Assembly (NCBI GenBank): GCA_947629585.1
Contig: CANREH010000010.1
Location: 1 to 54,301 of the forward strand
Reading direction: 5' to 3'
Length of the DNA stretch: 54,301 nucleotides
Origin: an uncultured Lachnospiraceae bacterium
GTDB taxonomy: Bacteria; Bacillota; Clostridia; Lachnospirales; Lachnospiraceae
Part shown: piece by piece, positions 40,553 to 49,038 of the stretch
Layout: the number at the start of each line of letters is the position of its first letter
How positions within the stretch are numbered: the first letter of the stretch is position 1
The notes under the pieces: generated by a model
What the model was told of the DNA's origin: nothing
The model's database searches: none
What the model saw: the letters and a program-made list of their open reading frames with translations, nothing else
Position numbers and translations under genes: made by a program

Positions 40553-40755
40553 AATACGGCAGGTTTGATTCTGCACAGTTCACGGAGCTGGAGCTGCGCC
40601 TGTACATATTGGTAAAAGCGAAAATAGCTTCCATGTGGGAGCTTAAGAATGCGTACACACTGGACGAGGCGCTGAAACTGTATGCCCTGTACCGCATGGA
40701 GATTGACATGGAGCGCGGCAGGGCAGAGGAGATGGAAAGGAGGGCCGGGACGTGA
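40468..40755 (+). CDS. -1 frameshift extension of the tail chaperone (gpT-like part)
   Basis: The -1 frame is open from 40468 to a TGA at 40753-40755 and has no good start codon or ribosome site, so it is probably translated by frameshift at 40477-40483, giving about 237 residues. The extension reads EEDYLKYGRFDSAQFTELEL ... LDEALKLYALYRMEIDMERG, a helical pattern typical of gpGT-type second parts. Its stop overlaps the GTG of the tape measure. Confidence 0.7.
   Translation, partial: FLRFFREIRRPIWESKRGLGGDSEEDYLKYGRFDSAQFTELELRLYILVKAKIASMWELKNAYTLDEALKLYALYRMEIDMERGRAEEMERRAGT
40477..40483 (+). promoter_or_regulatory. Candidate -1 ribosomal slippery heptamer T-TTT-TTC
   Basis: Within the chaperone gene the zero-frame codons are GGT-TTT-TTC, so T-TTT-TTC follows the X-XXY-YYZ rule. 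The -1 frame has its last upstream stop at 40465-40467 and is open afterwards. A downstream structure has not been checked. Confidence 0.6.
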
Positions 40756-43700
40756 CTGTAAGGGAACTTGTAGTGAAATTCGGGTTTGAAGTTGACAGGC
40801 AGAGCCAGAGGAATGTGGAAAGGAGCATCCGCGGCTTGAAGGACCTGACCAAAGCAGTCCTGGCAGGCGTCCGGGTGGTTTTCCAGTCAATCGGCGCAGA
40901 TGCCCTGACGAAAGACCTCCATACAGGAACGGAAGGAATGGAGCAGGCTGCAGGGGCGGCTTCGGAAACAGAGGAATCCATGAAGGAAATGGCGGATGCC
41001 GCTGCCCGGGCCGGGCGTGAGATGGCAGACGCTTTCCGGGAAATCCCGGGAACAATTCCCGCGCCGGAAATGGAGCCTGTGCCGATGCCTTCCGGAAATC
41101 CTGTACAGGATGGAAACGTCCTGTCCAGCCGGCAGGAAGGAAGCCCTGTCCTTTCTTCCGGCATGGATGCCCTGGAAGAAGATTCCGGCAGGCTCCGGGA
41201 ACAGCTTTTAGAGGATGCCGGGCAGATCTCGGAAGGGTACGGGCAGCTTGGAAGGGCTGTTGAAAATGTCATGCAGGGAGCGTTTGATGCTGTCAGGGAA
41301 GGGCAGGAACAAATTTCTTTCCGGGAGATTGAGGAAGAGGGCGCAGAGGCCGCAGAGGAAATCCGGGCAGGGGCAGTCCGGGCAGGGGACGCTTACCGAC
41401 GGCTTGGCGGCATAACTGGGGATGCCATGCAGGAAGCCCTGGAGGCGGCTTCCGGGAATTCCAGACAGGTTTTGGATGCAGTCAGGGAGACAGAGGCATC
41501 TCTTGGAGAGATGGCGGATGCCGCTGCCCGCGCTGAACAGGAAATAGCAGATACCTTCCGGGAAATACCGGAAATAATCCCTGCACCGGAAATAGAGCCC
41601 CTGTCGGTAACGCCGTCTGCTGTGCCATCCATCCCACATCCCGCACCACAGGAAGAAAACACGGCGCCGGCAGGGCAGATTGTTACAGATTTGAGGCAGG
41701 GCTTTGCAGCCATTGCAGAAGAGAGCGGCTCCACGGTGCGGGAAGTGGTTTCCAACCTCGGGGAAGCGGCAGAGGCTTATGAGCAGCTTGGGGATGATGC
41801 GGAAACGGCCATGCGGAAGGCTTTCCAGGACCTCAAGGAAAACCAGAAACTCCTTTCCCTTGAAAAAATCGCGGAACAGAACGGCGCCACAGTGGAGAGA
41901 ATCAAGAAGGATCTGGAGCAGGCGGCAGAAGCCTATGAACAGCTTGGCATGGATGCCGGGGCCGCCATGGAGCGCGCCTACAATGACATAGTAAGCGAGT
42001 CGGAACGTGCCGGACGGGAAATAGGGAATGCTTTGGAAAAAGCCTCTGATTCTGCGGAAAGCACGGCCGGCAGGCTTATCAGTGCTTTCAAGAAGGCTGC
42101 CGGGATTGCCGCAGCCGTGTTCGCTTCCGGACAGATTGTACAGTTCGGGCGGGACTGCATTGACGCAGCGGCGGAAGCAAACGCCACGGCGAGCCAGTTT
42201 GAACAGGTGTTCGGGGATATGGAAAGCGCCGCGCAGAAGAGCCTGCAGAAAATATCGGATGACACAGGCGTTGCAGAAAAACGCATGACAGCAAGCTACA
42301 CGAAAATTGCAGCATTTGCTAAAACAACAGGGATGGAAACGGCGGATGCCCTTTCCCTTGCTAACCGGTCTATGGCCGCCGTCGCTGATTCGGCGGCATT
42401 TTATGACCGGTCCATGGAGGATGTCACGGAAACGCTGCAGAGCTTTTTAAAAGGCAACTATGAGAATGATGCCGCCCTGGGGCTGTCATGCACGGAAACA
42501 ACCCGGAATGCAGCGGCTAATGCCCTGTATGGGAAATCCTTCAAGGATTTATCCGAAGCTGAGAAACAGCTTGCCCTGCTTACGATGGTAGAGGATGCCA
42601 ACCGGGCTTCCGGGGCATTAGGGCAGGCAGCAAGGGAGAGTGATACGCTGGAGAACCAGATGGGGAACTTAAAGCAGGCATTTTTTGACCTGAAAAGCTC
42701 CATCGGGCAGTATCTCCTGGAGCCGTTCATTTCCGGCCTGAAGCTTTCCGCTTCCTGGCTGCAGGCGGTTACGGATAAGGTGCAGGCTGCAGCGGACAGG
42801 ATGCCGGATTTTTCCGGCTCTGCAGAGAAGGCGGCAGACATGGTAAATTCCGCCCTTGGGAAAGCCCATGCGCAGATGGAGCGTGTCCATGCCCTTGTGA
42901 AACGTTTACAGCCTGCGGCAGAGAGATTCTTACGTTCTGCATGGGACGGAACGAAAAAGGCGGCGGGTATCATCATGGAGGCAGTGGAGCGCCTTGGTGG
43001 CATAGAGAATGTCCTTAAAATTCTTGCAGTGGCTGCAGGTGCCTTCCTGACAGTGATGAACTGGACAAAAATAACCAGCGGTGCCAGGGCATTTGTTGCT
43101 TTGTTAAGCAGCATAGGAAAGCTGTTTTCCGGCGCAAACCTTTCTATCCTTGGGATAGTGGCGGCAGTTGCCATCCTGTTCCTTGTCATAGAAGACTTTA
43201 TCCATTTCCTGATGGGCAATGATTCCTTAACAGGAGAGATTTTTGACAGGGCCGGGATAGGGGCGGACAATGCAAGGAAAGCGGTTTTTGACGCTTTTGG
43301 GAAAGTGAAAGATTTCCTCGTGGGCGTGTTTGGCTTTCTGAAAACAGCGGCCGGGATGTTTGTGGATACCATAGGCGGTTTTTTTGAAAAGCACGGGGAA
43401 TCCATCCGCGCCGGCTTTGAGCGCACATGGGGGATCATCAGGACCTTTTTGAGCGGTGTCTGGACATTCCTGTCCCAGCTTGCGTCTGTGATTTTCGGAG
43501 GGACGGAGAATGAGATTGCAGGCTCTGCGCATGGTACAAAAGATGTCCTGCTGTCGGTCTGGCAGTCTATCCTGAATGCCCTGTCAGCCATCCTGGATGC
43601 TTTGTTTGCCGTAGCAAGCGCAGTGCTGAATGCCATCGCGGCCGTTGTGGAAACGGTGTTTGGATGGATACAGTCTTTCTGGGAAGCATGGGGCCCGCGC

Positions 43701-44735
43701 GTCTTAAACTTGTTTAAAACACTCTGGGACAGCCTTGGCGGCATCCTCATGGGCTTTTTGGAAATTATCCAGGGCGTGGCGGATTTTGTGGCTGCTGTCT
43801 TCACCGGGGACTGGGCAGGGGCATGGGAGGCAGTCAAATCTATCTTTACCGGAATATGGGATGTGATAGTCAATTTTATCACTGCGGTATGGGAGACGAT
43901 AAAGCTGTTGTTTTCAATGGCTCTTTCGGCAATTCAAGCAGTCTGGAACGCTGTCTGGAGTGCGGTAAGCGGCTTTTTCCAGGAAATATGGAATGGAATG
44001 GTATCGTTTGTGGCAGGTGTGTGGAATACAATTACCAGCACCATTTCAAATGCTGTCAATACGGCATATCATACGATAGTTTCCGTATTACAGGCAATAC
44101 ATGATTTTTTCAGTAACATTTTCAGCAGCATAGCCAGTTTGGTAAGCAGAACGTTCTCCAATATGCTGAATGGCGTTATTAACACAGTTGCCAGTATTAA
44201 GGATGCAATAGTCAATGGATTTAGTGCTGCTGTAGACTTTATAAAAGAACTGCCCGGACAGGCTGTCCAGTGGGGAGCTGACTTTATTGGAGGGTTGAAA
44301 GACGGCATTATGTCTGGAGTTCAAGGCATTGTGGATGCAGTTAAGGGAATTGGCGATAAAATTAGGTCATTCCTGCATTTTTCTGTCCCTGATGAGGGGC
44401 CGCTTACAGACTATGAAAGCTGGATGCCGGATTTTATGGGCGGCCTTGCAAAAGGCATCCGGGACAATAAAGGGCTGGTGCTGGATTCCATCAAAGAACT
44501 GGCGGACGGGATGGCGGTTTTTGTGCAGGCGGCCAAAGTGCAGCCGGCAACCATAGCAGCCAGCACCGTGAACAACACGAACCAGAGCAGCGTCACGCAG
44601 GTAAACAATTTTAACAATACTTACCATGGAACGGGGAACCGGGAAGAAGCAAAAAGTGTCACGAAGGGCATGAAGAAATCTGCCAGTGACGCCACGGCGG
44701 AGCTTGCAAAGGCACTGGAATTTTCAAGGGGGTAA
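40752..44735 (+). CDS. Tape measure protein
   Basis: A 1327-residue protein that sets tail length. Seen: long Ala/Glu-rich helices, a central hydrophobic cluster (about residues 450-470, 755-775 and 795-820), further amphipathic helices and a C-terminal Asn/Thr-rich tail. The N-terminal third contains diverged duplicated blocks (for example EMADAAARAGREMADAFREI and EMADAAARAEQEIADTFREI). It starts at GTG 40752 overlapping the chaperone stop. The length implies a long contractile tail (about 200 nm at 1.5 angstrom per residue). Confidence 0.92.
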   Translation: MTVRELVVKFGFEVDRQSQRNVERSIRGLKDLTKAVLAGVRVVFQSIGADALTKDLHTGTEGMEQAAGAASETEESMKEMADAAARAGREMADAFREIPGTIPAPEMEPVPMPSGNPVQDGNVLSSRQEGSPVLSSGMDALEEDSGRLREQLLEDAGQISEGYGQLGRAVENVMQGAFDAVREGQEQISFREIEEEGAEAAEEIRAGAVRAGDAYRRLGGITGDAMQEALEAASGNSRQVLDAVRETEASLGEMADAAARAEQEIADTFREIPEIIPAPEIEPLSVTPSAVPSIPHPAPQEENTAPAGQIVTDLRQGFAAIAEESGSTVREVVSNLGEAAEAYEQLGDDAETAMRKAFQDLKENQKLLSLEKIAEQNGATVERIKKDLEQAAEAYEQLGMDAGAAMERAYNDIVSESERAGREIGNALEKASDSAESTAGRLISAFKKAAGIAAAVFASGQIVQFGRDCIDAAAEANATASQFEQVFGDMESAAQKSLQKISDDTGVAEKRMTASYTKIAAFAKTTGMETADALSLANRSMAAVADSAAFYDRSMEDVTETLQSFLKGNYENDAALGLSCTETTRNAAANALYGKSFKDLSEAEKQLALLTMVEDANRASGALGQAARESDTLENQMGNLKQAFFDLKSSIGQYLLEPFISGLKLSASWLQAVTDKVQAAADRMPDFSGSAEKAADMVNSALGKAHAQMERVHALVKRLQPAAERFLRSAWDGTKKAAGIIMEAVERLGGIENVLKILAVAAGAFLTVMNWTKITSGARAFVALLSSIGKLFSGANLSILGIVAAVAILFLVIEDFIHFLMGNDSLTGEIFDRAGIGADNARKAVFDAFGKVKDFLVGVFGFLKTAAGMFVDTIGGFFEKHGESIRAGFERTWGIIRTFLSGVWTFLSQLASVIFGGTENEIAGSAHGTKDVLLSVWQSILNALSAILDALFAVASAVLNAIAAVVETVFGWIQSFWEAWGPRVLNLFKTLWDSLGGILMGFLEIIQGVADFVAAVFTGDWAGAWEAVKSIFTGIWDVIVNFITAVWETIKLLFSMALSAIQAVWNAVWSAVSGFFQEIWNGMVSFVAGVWNTITSTISNAVNTAYHTIVSVLQAIHDFFSNIFSSIASLVSRTFSNMLNGVINTVASIKDAIVNGFSAAVDFIKELPGQAVQWGADFIGGLKDGIMSGVQGIVDAVKGIGDKIRSFLHFSVPDEGPLTDYESWMPDFMGGLAKGIRDNKGLVLDSIKELADGMAVFVQAAKVQPATIAASTVNNTNQSSVTQVNNFNNTYHGTGNREEAKSVTKGMKKSASDATAELAKALEFSRG

Positions 44736-44739
44736 GGGT

Positions 44740-45378
44740 ATGGCAAAGAAAAAGAAAAAACTGAAACCCGTCAGCATTGCGGGGATTGAATTTGATGCCC
44801 TGTTAGAGCAGCAGAAAACCATGTCCGCCACGATACCGGTTTACCCTGTTGAAAAAGGGTTTCCGGTATCAGACACAATCACCCCTGATCCAATCACGCT
44901 GCAGATGACATTATTCGTTACGGACACACCTGTGACATGGATAAAACGCCACAGTGAAAAGAACCGGGTTAGGAAAGTCTGCAGTAAGCTGGAGGATATG
45001 TGGCTGGACCGGAAACTGGTCAAGATTGTAACGCCGGATGCCATCTATAAAAACATGGGGATCACAAGCATCAGCATCAGGAAATCCTCTGAGCTTGGCT
45101 ATTCCAGGGAAATTTCCATTACGGCGCAGAAAGTCCGGAAAACCAAAAAGAAAACCGTAAAAGTCCCGAAGTATGCGCTGAAAAGCGGGGAGACAAAGGA
45201 AAAGGCGGGCAGGGCGCAGACATCCAAATCCAGCGCCAAGGAAAGCTCCGTGTCGGATGCTTCGGCAGGAGGAAGCCCTTCCGGAAAGTCTTCCGGGACG
45301 GGAGGGAAGTCTTCCGGGAGTGCGGCAAAGAGCCAGTCCATTCTTTACGGCGTGGCGAAAGGCCTTAATTTCATTTAG
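44740..45378 (+). CDS. Baseplate/tail protein downstream of tape measure
   Basis: A 212-residue protein: a beta-rich N-terminal domain (LEQQKTMSATIPVYPVEKGF, DPITLQMTLFVTDTPVTWIK) like distal-tail proteins, then a basic and Ser/Gly-rich linker (about 150-200). ATG 44740 follows AAGGGGGTAAGGG. By position it is probably the baseplate hub adaptor (LysM- or Dit-type). No LysM motif is clear. Confidence 0.7.
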   Translation: MAKKKKKLKPVSIAGIEFDALLEQQKTMSATIPVYPVEKGFPVSDTITPDPITLQMTLFVTDTPVTWIKRHSEKNRVRKVCSKLEDMWLDRKLVKIVTPDAIYKNMGITSISIRKSSELGYSREISITAQKVRKTKKKTVKVPKYALKSGETKEKAGRAQTSKSSAKESSVSDASAGGSPSGKSSGTGGKSSGSAAKSQSILYGVAKGLNFI

Positions 45379-45393
45379 GTTGGGAGGCATGGG

Positions 45394-45705
45394 ATGTTAT
45401 TCATTACTGTCCCGGATCAGAACGACAGCATGTCGGTTCTGACAATCGGGGAAAAAGAATACCTGATCCGGTTCACTTATAACGAAACGGGGGATTACTG
45501 GAGCTTTGGGCTGTACACGGCGGAGGAGGAGCCGATTGTTGCCATGACAAGGATCGTGCCGAATTTTCCGCTGCTTCATTTCTATACGGATTCCAGGCTT
45601 CCAGACGGGGTGTTTGGCTGCCTGTCTGCCAGTGACAGGGTGGGGAGAAACGCCTTTTTGGAAACAGCAGAATTTGTCTTTATCCCGGCGGAAGAACTGG
45701 AATGA
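45394..45705 (+). CDS. Baseplate plug-domain protein
   Basis: A 103-residue beta-rich protein (SVLTIGEKEYLIRFTYNETG, VPNFPLLHFY) of the type found beside the hub in small contractile phages (baseplate plug family). GGGAGG precedes the ATG. The next gene overlaps its region closely. Confidence 0.7.
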   Translation: MLFITVPDQNDSMSVLTIGEKEYLIRFTYNETGDYWSFGLYTAEEEPIVAMTRIVPNFPLLHFYTDSRLPDGVFGCLSASDRVGRNAFLETAEFVFIPAEELE

Positions 45706-45716
45706 AAGGAGGGCAA

Positions 45717-46580
45717 ATGGCATCGCAGAAAAACTGGCTGAGGACCTATACGTTAACGGCTGGAAAGCAGGGCAGACAGGGCATGGAGATCGGGAACACG
45801 GATTCCGTGGATCAGACCGTCCTCCATGTTTCTTTTTCTGTGGAGAAATCCGACACGGAAGCAGCGAATACGGCCAAAGTGCAGATTTGGAATTTATCGG
45901 ACAGGAATTTAAAGATATTGGAACAGAAAGACTGCATGGTGGAATTAAAAGCCGGGTATGGGAACAACCGCGCCCTGATTTTTGCAGGGAATGTGACCAG
46001 CGCCGTCACGACGCCGGACGGCGCAGACCGCCTGACGGAACTCCAAGTGGTGGATGGGCGCGTGGCGCTCAGGGATACCAAGATCCGGGTGTCTTTAAAC
46101 GGCGTGGTGGATGCGCAGACGGTATACGGCATCATTGCCGGGCAGATGGGGCTCCCCATCCGGTACGCCAAAGGGCTTTCTTTTAAAAAATTCCCGAACG
46201 GGTATTCCTTTGTCGGGAAAGGCAGGACCTGCTTAAAAAAGATGGCGCGGGCGTGCGGCCATGTCTGGACCATCCAGAACAACACGATCCAGATTACCAA
46301 AAAAGGGACGCCAGTATCCACGACGGGTTTTTTACTGGATGATGAGACTGGGCTTATCAGCATCCCGAAACGGATCACGATATCCCAGGACGCAAAGTCA
46401 AAAAAGGATCAGATCGGCTACGAAGTGCAGTATTTCTTAAACGGCGCCATAGGCGTGAATGATACCGTCAAGCTGAAAAGCAGCGCAGCCTCCGGGTATT
46501 TCCGGGTATACAAGGTCACGATGGACGGGGACAACATGGAAGGCGACTGGATCTGCACGGCGCAGCTGGTTGAAGTTTAG
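45717..46580 (+). CDS. Baseplate hub protein (gp44/protein D-like)
   Basis: A 287-residue protein. Seen: ANTAKVQIWNLSDRNLKILE and KDCMVELKAGYGNNRALIFAG in the N-terminal beta part; GYSFVGKGRTCLKKMARACG in the middle; KDQIGYEVQYFLNGA near the end. These resemble gpD/gp27-type hubs. ATG 45717 has AAAGGAGGG upstream. Confidence 0.82.
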   Translation: MASQKNWLRTYTLTAGKQGRQGMEIGNTDSVDQTVLHVSFSVEKSDTEAANTAKVQIWNLSDRNLKILEQKDCMVELKAGYGNNRALIFAGNVTSAVTTPDGADRLTELQVVDGRVALRDTKIRVSLNGVVDAQTVYGIIAGQMGLPIRYAKGLSFKKFPNGYSFVGKGRTCLKKMARACGHVWTIQNNTIQITKKGTPVSTTGFLLDDETGLISIPKRITISQDAKSKKDQIGYEVQYFLNGAIGVNDTVKLKSSAASGYFRVYKVTMDGDNMEGDWICTAQLVEV

Positions 46581-46590
46581 GAGGCATGGT

Positions 46591-47238
46591 ATGTGGCAGG
46601 AAGTTGTGCAGGAGATTGAGGAAATATCCAGGGATGTCGTGAATGACATCCATACAGCCATCCCCTGCAGGGTGATAAAATATGATGAGAAAAAGAATCT
46701 TGCGAAAGTGAAGCCGATCGGCGAGTTCCTCCTGCATGATTCGGACAGGATGGAGTTCCCGGAAATTGATGAAGTCCCGGTGCTGTTCCCGTATTTTGGG
46801 GACTGGGATATCGGAATGGTCTTTCCGGTGCATAAAAATGATGAGATGCTGCTGCTTGTTTCCGAAATTGAGCTGGATGAATGGAGGACCGGGGCAAAAT
46901 CCGAGGCGCCGCTGAAGTTTGACCTTACCTCGGCCGTAGCCCTGCCGGCCCTGATAAAGAAACCGGGAGGGCTGCATAAACAGGCAGTCAGGGATAATGC
47001 CGTCATCATAAAGGCGAAGGATGCGGAAATCCTTGTGCAGTACCCGGATTCCGGGACCAACATAACAGCAAAGGTAAATGGCACACAGGCAGTCATTTCC
47101 GATGACGGCATTTCCATCCAGGGGGATGTCAGCATCCGGGGGAAAGTCAGCATCCAAGGGGATGTCAGCATTACAGGGAACTTAACGGTATCAGAGACAG
47201 TAACGGCAGAAGAGTATGGCACGGTACAGGGGGGATGA
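46591..47238 (+). CDS. Gp138-type membrane-puncturing spike
   Basis: A 215-residue protein. Seen: VLFPYFGDWDIGMVFPVHKN, an OB-fold-like domain of the Gp138 family, then a C-terminal beta-helix with repeating ISIQGDVSIRGKVSIQGDVS units, the usual needle. ATG 46591 follows AGGAGG. It sits between hub and baseplate J genes, as expected. Confidence 0.85.
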   Translation: MWQEVVQEIEEISRDVVNDIHTAIPCRVIKYDEKKNLAKVKPIGEFLLHDSDRMEFPEIDEVPVLFPYFGDWDIGMVFPVHKNDEMLLLVSEIELDEWRTGAKSEAPLKFDLTSAVALPALIKKPGGLHKQAVRDNAVIIKAKDAEILVQYPDSGTNITAKVNGTQAVISDDGISIQGDVSIRGKVSIQGDVSITGNLTVSETVTAEEYGTVQGG

Positions 47239-47241
47239 GGC

Positions 47242-49038
47242 ATGGATATCCTGCTGGATTCGTCCGGCGATCTGTTTTTGTCGGAGCGGGGAGACATCCG
47301 CCTGGAGGATTCCGTCCGGCAGAAAATCCGGATCAGGGTGCTGTGGTTTTTCGGGGAATGGCGCTGGGACGGGGAGATGGGGCTTCCCTATTATGAGAAC
47401 CTCCTGGTAAAGAACCCGGATCTGGAGCATTTTGAGGATGCGCTCAGGGAAGCGGTCTTTGACGTGGACGAGGTAGTGGAAGTGGCGGATGTGGAAGTTT
47501 CCTATGACAGCCGGAGCAGGGAGGCAGTGATAGCCTATACGGCCGTCACGGACCTGGAAACAATAAAGGAGGAGATGCCGGAGTATGGCGTGACAGAGCA
47601 GGGCTTTGTCCTGAAACGCATGGATACGATCCTGGCAGAGATCCATGCGGATCTTACGGAAGGGTTCGGGTTTGACACAAGCCTGGAGGAATCCTCGTTT
47701 TTAAATGTCCTTGTGACAACCTTTGCCGGGCAGATAGCCGATTTATGGGAGCAGGCACAGGACAGCTATTATGCAAAATACCCGGCGACTGCGGATCACC
47801 TGAACCTGGACCATGCCGTGCAGTACGGCGGCATCCGCAGGGAAGCCGCGCGGCAGACCTGCTTCCCGCTGCACTGCACCGGGGACGACGGGACGGTGGT
47901 TACGGAAGGCGCTGTCGTGGCGACGGACACCAAGCCGGAAATACGGCTGTATGCAGCGCAGGAATTTACCATCACGAGGCAGAGCTGCAATGCCATATCG
48001 GTCAGGGTGGCGGCCCCGGAGAAAGGGGCTGTCTACTCCATGACGGTGAACGGGGAGCAGTACAGCTACTCCAGCACGTCTGCAGATGAGGCGGAAATCC
48101 TGGAGGGCATGAAGAAAGTGTTTGCCCATGCAGAATACCGGACAGAGATTGATCCGGAGGAACCCCTTCTTGTGATAGAGGACACCGTAAAAGCAAGGAG
48201 CAATGAAATAACGCTTTCCGACAACCTGACCACAGGAAGCGTGACAACCATTGCCAATTTTTACACGGAAGAGTATGGGAACATTGCCATCCCCAGCAGG
48301 CTCGTGAGCAGGATGATTACCAACCGGGCCGGGTTTACCGGGGTGGAGAACCTGCTTCCCCCGGCAGCCGGGCGGCTTGCGGAGACGGACGTGGAACTGA
48401 GGCAGTCCTATCTTGCAAAATCCGCCCTGCGCTCCAACACTATGATTGACAGCGTGGTTGCGGAACTTTTAAACAACGTGGCTGATGTGGAGACGGCGAC
48501 CGGATACGAAAATGACACGGATGCCGTGGATGAAAACGGCCTGCTTCCGCACAGCATTGAAATCATTGTGGAGGGCGGCGACAACAGCGCCATTGCAGAG
48601 GCCATCCTGCGCCGGAAGGCAGGCGGGATACAGACCAATGGGAAAATCTCTGTCAATGTGGCAGGGCTGTACGGGGATGCCATCCCCGTCCGGTTCAACC
48701 GGCCGGAATATCTGTATGCCTACCTTAAAATCACGCTTCATGGGGATCCGGGGGCTGCGCCGTCCAACTATGCCGGGCTTGCGGTGGAAGCTGTCATGGA
48801 GGACACCAAAGGCATGAAAGCAGGGGAAAGCCTGTTAGTGCAGCATCTCCACGACGGCATTTATTCCCATGTGGCAGGGATTACTTACATTGATATTGCA
48901 GCCGCATATTCTGCAGACGTTTCCTATGTCCCGGAAGGGCAGGATTACAAAGCAGGCAACATCATGGTGAACGCAAGGCAGAAGGTCCTCCTGAGCGACA
49001 CACGGATCGAGGTGGTGTTTGTCAATGACGATAGCTGA
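47242..49038 (+). CDS. Baseplate wedge gp46/W-like protein fused to a baseplate J-like protein
   Basis: A 598-residue protein. Residues 1-110 match gp46/W-type wedge proteins (DSVRQKIRIRVLWFFGEW, LPYYENLLVKNPDLEHFED). Residues 112-598 match a complete baseplate J/gp47 protein (MPEYGVTEQGFVLKRM, SFLNVLVTTFAGQIADLWEQ, EIIVEGGDNSAIAEAI, GDAIPVRFNRPEYLY). These are normally two genes. At the join AAAGGAGG is followed by an in-frame ATG at 47575, so J could still start there alone. ATG 47242 starts 3 bases after the spike stop. Confidence 0.88.
   Translation: MDILLDSSGDLFLSERGDIRLEDSVRQKIRIRVLWFFGEWRWDGEMGLPYYENLLVKNPDLEHFEDALREAVFDVDEVVEVADVEVSYDSRSREAVIAYTAVTDLETIKEEMPEYGVTEQGFVLKRMDTILAEIHADLTEGFGFDTSLEESSFLNVLVTTFAGQIADLWEQAQDSYYAKYPATADHLNLDHAVQYGGIRREAARQTCFPLHCTGDDGTVVTEGAVVATDTKPEIRLYAAQEFTITRQSCNAISVRVAAPEKGAVYSMTVNGEQYSYSSTSADEAEILEGMKKVFAHAEYRTEIDPEEPLLVIEDTVKARSNEITLSDNLTTGSVTTIANFYTEEYGNIAIPSRLVSRMITNRAGFTGVENLLPPAAGRLAETDVELRQSYLAKSALRSNTMIDSVVAELLNNVADVETATGYENDTDAVDENGLLPHSIEIIVEGGDNSAIAEAILRRKAGGIQTNGKISVNVAGLYGDAIPVRFNRPEYLYAYLKITLHGDPGAAPSNYAGLAVEAVMEDTKGMKAGESLLVQHLHDGIYSHVAGITYIDIAAAYSADVSYVPEGQDYKAGNIMVNARQKVLLSDTRIEVVFVNDDS

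Noticed and set aside
42458-43882. Long reverse-strand open frame inside the tape measure gene
   Set aside because: It is a shadow of the high-GC third-position tape measure frame, with no start signal or domain.
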